A stretch of DNA of 64,000 bases, taken from contig CAILLX010000054.1 in the NCBI GenBank assembly GCA_903835185.1, positions 1-64,000 on the forward strand, in the 5' to 3' direction. Of this stretch, positions 58,426-64,000 are shown piece by piece. The notes below the pieces were generated by a model. The model ran no database searches. It had not been told where the DNA came from and was given only the letters and a program-made list of their open reading frames with translations. Position 1 is the stretch's first letter; each line of letters starts with the position of its first letter. The stretch is from an uncultured bacterium. GTDB taxonomy: Bacteria > Cyanobacteriota > Vampirovibrionia > Obscuribacterales > Obscuribacteraceae. The translations under genes and the position numbers were made by a program.

Positions 58426-59649
58426 TTATCTGCGCAAGAACCGGATCAGATGACGATCATTATCAATAGTGAACTGCCAGTCCTTAAAAAAACTCTGCCC
58501 TAAAAGCGGTCTCGGCAGCTGTGAATTTTCTACGACACATATCTCCAAATTGGATTTTTCTACCGGTCCTAGCTTCATTCTGTCTATTGGGAAACTTCGA
58601 CTCTTAGTACTGCCGCCAATACCACGACTCAACCCTTCCTGTGCATCTTCAGGAACAGTAATCCCGAGGTTTTGAATCTGACTTCCAGAAAAGCAAACGA
58701 CATCAGCGCCGGTGTCAAAATACATAGGGCAGCTATGTCCGTTGACCTGGACATTTACCACCATCTCTCTGCCTTCGCGCACAAAGGGTACAGCATAGTG
58801 ATCGTCAGCAACCGACCTGGCAGCATCTTTTTTTCTGAATGTGATTGACCTGGCACCAGGATCAGTCGTATATTCAAAATCTTTAAAAAATGTTTGCCCG
58901 AGCAACGGTGGCACATCCATGCGCTCTTGAACAGCGACAGGAAAGTTGCGGCGTTCTATGTTGCCCACCTTAAGATTCACATTCATGCGCCAGGTACCGA
59001 CACCACTGGAAGATCCAACACCGAAAGATTGCCCTACCGGGTCGCCACTAGGCGGATTGATACCCAACTGTTGCAGGTGATTCTTGCCAAAAACACAGGC
59101 TTCAGCACCAGTATCAAAAATCATAGGTGTTGGCCGCCCGTTCAACTGTGCATCAACAACCTGACTACCACCAACCCGTTGGAAATAAATCTTCCCTTCA
59201 GCAGGCAGTTGATCATAATCAGCACTGTGCGGTGCGAGCAGCTGCGTTAGCTGCAGGTTATGTGGACTTACGACATGCTCTGAGCTCTGCCCGGCAGCTT
59301 TCTTCAAAAAATCAGGATCGTATTTCTGCAGATAAATACGAGCAAGACCGGCTGCTTCTGAGCCAGGGAAACGCTCAACTACACGCCTGTAAGCTTGTTT
59401 TGCTCTAGCCCAATCACCCATCTGTTGATAAGTGAGAGCAGCATAATAACAGGAGTTGGAAACGTTAGGCTCACTTTGCATAGAAGCCTCAAAATAAGGA
59501 GCAGCCGCTTTGAAATTATGCTGGCTGTATAAAAGCACGCCTTGATCGTAATAAGCATCAGCCAGAGCACCGGCTGCTGCTAGCAACCAGCTGCCTGCAA
59601 GCAGAGCAAAGAGTTTGCTTAGTCTGGTTTTGGTTGCCTGACAGTTCAC
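58426..59649 (-). CDS. exported TPR plus tandem retropepsin-like aspartic protease
   Basis: The 407-residue protein has a signal peptide (KLFALLAGSWLLAAAGALADA region) and a TPR region (about 35-115). Two copies of a retroviral-type aspartic protease half follow. Copy 1 has MIFDTGAEACVFG (Asp179) and copy 2 MYFDTGADVVCFSG (Asp312). Each copy ends with the same strand-turn PLLGQTFFKDFEYT / PLLGQSFFKDWQFT, showing internal duplication. Retropepsins normally dimerise; here one chain carries both catalytic Asp residues like a pepsin. GTG 59649 is chosen with GGAGG 7 nt upstream; TTG at 59664 is inside the Shine-Dalgarno. Periplasmic peptidase function inferred. Confidence 0.8.
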   Translation of the reverse strand: MNCQATKTRLSKLFALLAGSWLLAAAGALADAYYDQGVLLYSQHNFKAAAPYFEASMQSEPNVSNSCYYAALTYQQMGDWARAKQAYRRVVERFPGSEAAGLARIYLQKYDPDFLKKAAGQSSEHVVSPHNLQLTQLLAPHSADYDQLPAEGKIYFQRVGGSQVVDAQLNGRPTPMIFDTGAEACVFGKNHLQQLGINPPSGDPVGQSFGVGSSSGVGTWRMNVNLKVGNIERRNFPVAVQERMDVPPLLGQTFFKDFEYTTDPGARSITFRKKDAARSVADDHYAVPFVREGREMVVNVQVNGHSCPMYFDTGADVVCFSGSQIQNLGITVPEDAQEGLSRGIGGSTKSRSFPIDRMKLGPVEKSNLEICVVENSQLPRPLLGQSFFKDWQFTIDNDRHLIRFLRR

Positions 59650-59797
59650 AACAGCCCCTCCCAAAAATCCCGTTCCGCTGAGCTTTATCTATTATAGCTA
59701 CGCCGTTTTCATGCGACCTGGTCAGCTAGGCTTTTCCCTCGGCATACATTGTCTGCCGGCAAGCTCAGCCACTGCCTATGCAGCTCAGCCTCAAGAT

Positions 59798-60946
59798 TTA
59801 CAAGGCAAACTCTTCAGCCAGGATTATTTTTTGCAATTCAGAGGTACCCTGGCAAATCTCCAACATCTTGGCGTCACGATAAAATCGCTCCAGGAGGCTG
59901 TCTCCACTTACCCCTGCAGATCCCAGTATCTGGACAGCCTCGCTGACATGGACCCGTGAGGCTTTAGTTGCATACCATTTACACATTGCAGCATTCTTGC
60001 GCAGATCGGCTACATTTTCATCTGCACTCCAGGCAGCTCGATAAGTAAGCAACCTGGATGCATCCAGTTCGACACTACAGTCAGCCAATTTCCACTGTAC
60101 TGCCTGGAACTGTCCAAGCCGTTTGCCAAACTGCTTACGTTGGCGTGCATGATCTGCTGCTGCATTTAAGGCGCCGGACAACATACCGACAGCAGTTGCA
60201 GCCATCTGTATGTTGGAGAGATCCAGACCGTACCTCACCTGCTCAACAGTTGTTTCTGCCGCCTGGAATGCCAGCAGATTGTCACCAACTAGCTCACTGC
60301 CAGTAAATTCAACATCGTTGATATAAGCTGCCCGTAAACCAAGCGTAGAACGGTCAGGTGAGATATCAATCTTGTCTGTTTCAGCAAGATCAACTACAGC
60401 AAGAGCAAGCTGCCCATCATCTGACGAGTCGCGCATACGCGTTAAAACTATTAAGACTCCAGCAAACTCAGCATTAGCCACCCACACCTTCTTACCAGAG
60501 AGTATGAGCTTATCGCCCTGCCGGTAGCAGACAGTTTGCACTGCACTTAAATCAGTGCCGGCAGCCTCTTCAGATAAAGCAAAGCTCCCTATCTTGTCAC
60601 CTTTAGCTAGAGCCGGTAAGAACTTTGCTTTCTGCTCAACACTGCCAAAGCGCTTGAGCAGCTCTATAGCCGTTGTATGTGCAGACAAAGTAAAACCAAG
60701 TCCGGGGGCAAATTCGCTTACTGCCTCTACAAAAAGTATCTGATCAAGAAAGCTCTTACCCTGTCCACCATACTCATAAGCTACAGTCAGCCCGAGAAAA
60801 CCATCCTGAGCGCAACTTTGCAGCAGCTCTTTTAACGAGACTCTATGCCTTTCGAGCGCCTCAGCGAGCGGATAAACTCTTTCGCTGGCAAACAAGCGAT
60901 ATTTCTGTCGCTCCGACTCTTGCCTAGAGCTTAAAAACGTATTCAA
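59798..60946 (-). CDS. acyl-CoA dehydrogenase-family flavoprotein
   Basis: A 382-residue FAD enzyme with the family layout: helical N domain, SFALSEEAAGTDLSAVQT (FAD/substrate strand), a beta domain (KLILSGKKVWVANAEFA), and a C-terminal helical domain with RKQFGKRLGQFQAVQWKLAD, QILGSAGVSGDSLLERFYRDA and CQGTSELQ. The position equivalent to the catalytic Glu of medium/short-chain enzymes (Y-E-G-T) is Gln366, and the isovaleryl-type alternative (GLDLE) is Ser244. So ordinary dehydrogenation is questionable. TTG start with GGAGG 4 nt upstream. No electron-transfer flavoprotein gene nearby. Confidence 0.88.
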   Translation of the reverse strand: MNTFLSSRQESERQKYRLFASERVYPLAEALERHRVSLKELLQSCAQDGFLGLTVAYEYGGQGKSFLDQILFVEAVSEFAPGLGFTLSAHTTAIELLKRFGSVEQKAKFLPALAKGDKIGSFALSEEAAGTDLSAVQTVCYRQGDKLILSGKKVWVANAEFAGVLIVLTRMRDSSDDGQLALAVVDLAETDKIDISPDRSTLGLRAAYINDVEFTGSELVGDNLLAFQAAETTVEQVRYGLDLSNIQMAATAVGMLSGALNAAADHARQRKQFGKRLGQFQAVQWKLADCSVELDASRLLTYRAAWSADENVADLRKNAAMCKWYATKASRVHVSEAVQILGSAGVSGDSLLERFYRDAKMLEICQGTSELQKIILAEEFAL

Positions 60947-61058
60947 GGCACCTCCAGGTATGAAGAGCCAACTATATTAGCATTAAGAGTTTCTCCTTGG
61001 CATAGCTACCAGGAGCAACGGATAGAGCAACTGCAAGATTAAAACGGCTGCTTATTAA

Positions 61059-62117
61059 TTAAGAGCCTGGCAAACTTGCTGAACTAACAGAAGCGGCAGA
61101 GCTTTTAAGGTCAGACACCTTAAGTAAGCAAGCCTCAATCACGCAGCTTGTAATTGCTTCCTGATTTACTATCCCTTCCATCCAAAAACGTAGTTTATAA
61201 ATGATCTGGTCAATCTTCACTTCGCAAATTGACGACTGTGGGTGCGGCGTGGAAAGCACTCCCTTAACCGACTGAGCTGCCTCGACAACAGCTGCCAATA
61301 CTCCTGCCGGTTCCACATCGTGACCAACTGGCAGGAGCACCACTTTACCTCCGGTTGAACTGGGCAAATCGTAGTTGATCAGCTCATTTTGAATAAACAT
61401 GGTGTTTGGAATGACAGCCATATTGTTGTTGAGAGTGTGCAATTTGGTGCTTCGCCAGCCGATCTCAATTATTTGGCCAACACGAGTGTTATTGCCATCC
61501 AGCCTGTAACACACCCAATTTCCTTGCTTTACGCTCTTCTCCAAAGTCATAGTCAATCCAGCAAATATATTGCGCAAAGTATCCTGCAGAGCAAAACCAA
61601 GAACAGCAGCAATTACTGATGATGTGGCCAGAAGTGGAACAACATTGACGCCCAAAGTCCAGTCGAGCAGGAGCAGAATTATGATTAAATACAGCAACGC
61701 CTGAACAGAGAAACGAAAGACACCTGGCACAGGAGAGCCCCATCTGGTGAGATACCAGCGTGAGGCAACCAGGTTCATACTTTGAATGGCAATATGAAAA
61801 ACTAAAAAAGCTGCCAGCAGCGACCCGATCTTAATTATCTCTTGTGCAATACTGCCGTGCGCTAAAGCTACAAACGGCAGTATTGCCAGTGAAAGTAAAA
61901 GAACCTGCAAAGACAGATCTATTCTGTTAGTCACCTGCATTATCAAGTCAGTATCTTTGACTGCCTCGATACGACAGACAAACTTGCACAGCTGTCGCCT
62001 ATAAAGCAGAAGAATAAGCCAGACTATAGCCGCCCAAAGAGGCACAGCTGAAGGTCCGTGCAGAAAAACATCACCGACACTACGAGCACAATGCCTGACT
62101 ATCAGAAGCAAATCCAT
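61059..62117 (-). CDS. MscS-family mechanosensitive channel
   Basis: About 352 residues with five or so helices. The pore-lining region is LATSSVIAAVLGFALQDTLRNIFAG (read in parts), matching MscS TM3, followed by the beta domain IIEIGWRSTKLHTLNNNMAVIPN and the C-terminal alpha/beta part. The channel releases osmolytes on hypo-osmotic shock through the inner membrane. ATG 62117 is preferred: earlier in-frame starts (62189, 62339) would prepend non-membrane sequence and overlap the divergent gene. Confidence 0.88.
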   Translation of the reverse strand: MDLLLIVRHCARSVGDVFLHGPSAVPLWAAIVWLILLLYRRQLCKFVCRIEAVKDTDLIMQVTNRIDLSLQVLLLSLAILPFVALAHGSIAQEIIKIGSLLAAFLVFHIAIQSMNLVASRWYLTRWGSPVPGVFRFSVQALLYLIIILLLLDWTLGVNVVPLLATSSVIAAVLGFALQDTLRNIFAGLTMTLEKSVKQGNWVCYRLDGNNTRVGQIIEIGWRSTKLHTLNNNMAVIPNTMFIQNELINYDLPSSTGGKVVLLPVGHDVEPAGVLAAVVEAAQSVKGVLSTPHPQSSICEVKIDQIIYKLRFWMEGIVNQEAITSCVIEACLLKVSDLKSSAASVSSASLPGS

Positions 62118-62293
62118 ACTTATTACCCAGCAGGAACAAGCTGGCAATAATAGCTTATTTTGCTGGCGCTTGTTGTCAAGATGCTGCATTACCAGACACT
62201 GCTCCGTCTGCGCTAGCACTCCGCTGGGAGCCGTGCTAAGGTAGTAAGTGCTAGATTTCAGTGTTGCTCTCAATATGTAATGGTCGAGATGAA

Positions 62294-63010
62294 ATGGCCA
62301 ACATTCCAGATCCGGAACCAGGCAAAGCCGCAGAGCCACAACAGGACATCACCTCGCATGCCGAAGCTGGCACGGTACAGGGTCAGACTCCTTCAGCTGC
62401 CGGACGGGGTGGGGACGAGCTAACACACGCAGATTACGATGTGTTGACTGAAGCGCAGCAGTTGCACCAGCACCACGTATCCAAGATTCTTGACGAAGTC
62501 CTGGAAGATTCAGACGAGACACCAACAGCTAGCCAGATCAAGCACCCTATGTTGCTCGATCTTGTTCTGGCAATAAGCTTCCTGGTAGCGATGGGAGGCT
62601 TTTCTCTAGGCTTAATCAAAATGTATATTGTTCATCATGCACAAGAAAGCATTATGCGCAGGGATTTCAAGAGCGCAATTGGTGTTCTCAAAGGACTGCC
62701 TTTACCAGGCTTTATTGCTGTACCAGGAGCCTCTCCTGAATCAGATCCGCAAGAACTGCTTAACCAGGCACTTTATCTTGACGGCATAGACAAACTTGAC
62801 AACAAAACTGATATTAACGGTGCCCTTAACGAGCTACAGCAGATTCAGGCCAGCTCGCGTTATTTCCCGATGGCCCAGGAAGCATTGAACGAAAATTTTG
62901 AACCATCATCAACCTTATTAAAGATGGAAGTTGAACATACAGAGAAGAATCCGCCAGCACCGGACAAAAAACGATTCAGCCCGGAATTACCTCATGACGC
63001 AACCCCATGA
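62294..63010 (+). CDS. hypothetical single-pass membrane protein
   Basis: A 238-residue protein with an acidic, disordered N-terminal region (1-90, rich in Glu, Asp, Gln and His), one transmembrane helix at about 99-123 (LLDLVLAISFLVAMGGFSLG in part) and an extracytoplasmic part with a TPR-like pair (FKSAIGVLKGL, NELQQIQASSRYFPMAQEAL). N-in/C-out topology is inferred. No family recognised. ATG 62294 is chosen with GAGATGAA upstream. Divergent from the MscS gene. Confidence 0.6.
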   Translation: MANIPDPEPGKAAEPQQDITSHAEAGTVQGQTPSAAGRGGDELTHADYDVLTEAQQLHQHHVSKILDEVLEDSDETPTASQIKHPMLLDLVLAISFLVAMGGFSLGLIKMYIVHHAQESIMRRDFKSAIGVLKGLPLPGFIAVPGASPESDPQELLNQALYLDGIDKLDNKTDINGALNELQQIQASSRYFPMAQEALNENFEPSSTLLKMEVEHTEKNPPAPDKKRFSPELPHDATP

Positions 63011-63280
63011 CTATCAAATCATGGTACGACTAGACAAGTCGGACCAGCAAGCAGCTGCCACCAGCCACAACTCACTCCAGGCGTCATGGAGCCTGTAAAA
63101 AGAGCACCAGGCGCAAGGTAAGGCAGACCACGCCAGGCTGCTGTCAATGTTGCCATACGCAGTTGCATATCCCTCCATAAGGTTATAGCAGGAGATAACT
63201 CCACTATAGCCCTGAACTATAAATATGGGACTCTCTTATAAACTCTTCTGTCTAATGAACTGCGCCGGCAGTAAACCTGT

Positions 63281-63691
63281 TTACTCCACGACAAAGGCAC
63301 GATAACTATCTGCAGAGAGAGTATCGTTAAGCTCAGAGGAGCTCTCCAGTTTCACCTTAACCAGCCAGCCGTCCCCGTAACAATCAGCATTTACCAGCTC
63401 CGGCTCTGAGTTCAAGCGATCATTGATAGCAATAATCTCGGCGCTCACCGGCATAAACAGATCAGAGACTGATTTTACAGACTCAATGACACCAAATTTG
63501 TCTGCTTTCTTAAGCTTCTTTCCCACCTCAGAAAGCTCGACATAAGTAACATCTCCAAGCTGCTCAGCTGCAAATGCTGTCACACCTACATAAGCCTGGT
63601 TGCCATTTTCGACACGGATATACTCATGAGTCTTTGTATATTTGAGCTCATCAGGATAACTAAGTACCTTACTTCCTTCTGCTCCAGTCAT
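63281..63691 (-). CDS. gcvH: glycine cleavage system H protein
   Basis: GcvH carries the lipoyl arm that shuttles the methylamine group between the P, T and L proteins. The lipoylated Lys lies in GVIESVKSVSD, and LKYTKTHEYIRVE, LGDVTYVELSEVGKKL and NSEPELVNADCYGDGWLVKVK are the usual blocks. ATG 63691 with AGGAG 8 nt upstream gives 136 residues, close to the norm; a TTG 30 bp earlier is less likely. It follows gcvT by about 110 bp on the same strand. Provides one-carbon units from glycine. Confidence 0.95.
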   Translation of the reverse strand: MTGAEGSKVLSYPDELKYTKTHEYIRVENGNQAYVGVTAFAAEQLGDVTYVELSEVGKKLKKADKFGVIESVKSVSDLFMPVSAEIIAINDRLNSEPELVNADCYGDGWLVKVKLESSSELNDTLSADSYRAFVVE

Positions 63692-63803
63692 TCCCTGGTC
63701 TCCTTCGCTTCGTGCCGTCAAGTCAGACAGCTTCAGATTTTACCAAGTCTACCTCGGCAGCTCCATCATAACCGGACTGCCGCTCTGGTCGTCAAGCACT
63801 AAA

Positions 63804-64000
63804 TTATTTGCGCTTGTAAAACGGTCTTTTAACAACAGTTGCTCCTATGGCCGCCCCACGAATCTCCACAGCCAGTTTCTCTCCGATAGTGGCATACTGT
63901 GGCGGCACAAAGGCCATAGCAATTGGATAGCCAACAAAAATACCTTGTGAACCGCTACTTACAGAGCCTATCTTCACTGAATCTTTGAGCACTGGATAAC
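63804..64000 (-). CDS. gcvT: aminomethyltransferase GcvT, 3' end only
   Basis: The minus-strand frame is open to the window edge and encodes the C-terminal 65 or so residues of the glycine cleavage T protein: VKIGSVSSGSQG, IAMAFVPPQYATIGEKL, VEIRGAAIGATVVKRPFYKRK (in parts), matching the C-terminal barrel of GcvT (GxVTSGxxSP, AxAYV, VEIRGK, VVxxPFY). The start lies outside the window. Upstream of gcvH in the same direction, forming the usual gcvT-gcvH order. A GTG at 63992 is internal and not the start. Confidence 0.85.
   Translation of the reverse strand, partial: YPVLKDSVKIGSVSSGSQGIFVGYPIAMAFVPPQYATIGEKLAVEIRGAAIGATVVKRPFYKRK

Noticed and set aside
63019-63204. 61-codon minus-strand frame downstream of gcvH with a GGAGG nearby
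   Set aside because: The GGAGG is only 3 nt from one ATG and 15 from the next, and the translation is Trp/Gly/Leu-rich without protein-like pattern. Support is too weak.

Overview
The window reads as chromosomal DNA of a Gram-negative-type bacterium with moderate GC, probably a non-photosynthetic relative of cyanobacteria (Melainabacteria/Vampirovibrionophyceae, Obscuribacter-like). That placement is inference. It rests on envelope proteins (a TonB-like protein, an outer-membrane barrel candidate, exported TPR and protease proteins) together with families often seen in cyanobacteria: a Ski2-type helicase with a DSHCT tail, a SigF-like sigma factor beside pilT, a PATAN/DUF4388-like protein, a DUF1574-like protein and a 7TM-PAS histidine kinase. 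No photosynthesis gene is present. Metabolism visible here is heterotrophic and fermentative: AdhE, citrate synthase, glycogen phosphorylase, glucosamine-6-phosphate deaminase, acyl-CoA dehydrogenase and the glycine cleavage system. No phage, insertion sequence or CRISPR array was found.

Layout. 0.1-5 kb: surface genes (two-helix membrane protein, filamentous-haemagglutinin-like protein, barrel, GT87 glycosyltransferase). 5-9.4 kb: SWIM-SNF2 helicase and a membrane coiled-coil protein. 9.4-14.5 kb: a structured non-coding stretch ending in an intrinsic terminator, Fe/Mn superoxide dismutase, PATAN-like protein, cmk, Ski2-type helicase. 14.6 kb: tRNA-Pro(GGG). 14.8-20.2 kb: sigF-pilT operon, divergent histidine kinase, TPR protein. 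20.4-24 kb: coaD with a coiled-coil partner, a serine beta-lactamase-fold protein, citrate synthase. 24-26.6 kb: solitary PglX/Eco57I-type adenine methyltransferase. 26.6-30.3 kb: hypothetical genes, a secondary esterase preceded by a frameshift-like upstream ORF, a decayed region, a STAS protein. 30.4-38.5 kb: adhE, large exported TPR protein, matrixin-type metalloprotease, nagB, cyclophilin. 38.6-43.3 kb: receiver/histidine-kinase pair, DUF1574-like protein, a protein with duplicated coiled-coil units. 43.5-51.2 kb: dnaK, UlaG-like hydrolase, GH42-like protein, glycogen phosphorylase. 51.2-57.5 kb: TonB protein, redoxin, HD hydrolase, then ffh-rpsP-khpA. 57.6-64 kb: GT2 glycosyltransferase, two-lobed retropepsin, acyl-CoA dehydrogenase, MscS channel, membrane protein, gcvH and the 3' end of gcvT.

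The gene content is mostly ordinary. The points most worth a second look are: an acyl-CoA dehydrogenase lacking glutamate at both usual catalytic-base positions; a single-chain duplicated retropepsin with a TPR region; a 103-bp out-of-frame overlap of rpsP and khpA; an A7 slippery run joining an upstream ORF to an esterase; an orphan PglX-like methylase; sigF-pilT coupling; a STAS domain with Glu at the phospho-Ser position; and a family of GC-rich palindromic intergenic repeats. Translation often appears to start at TTG behind a good Shine-Dalgarno sequence, which moved several start sites inward from the longest reading frame.
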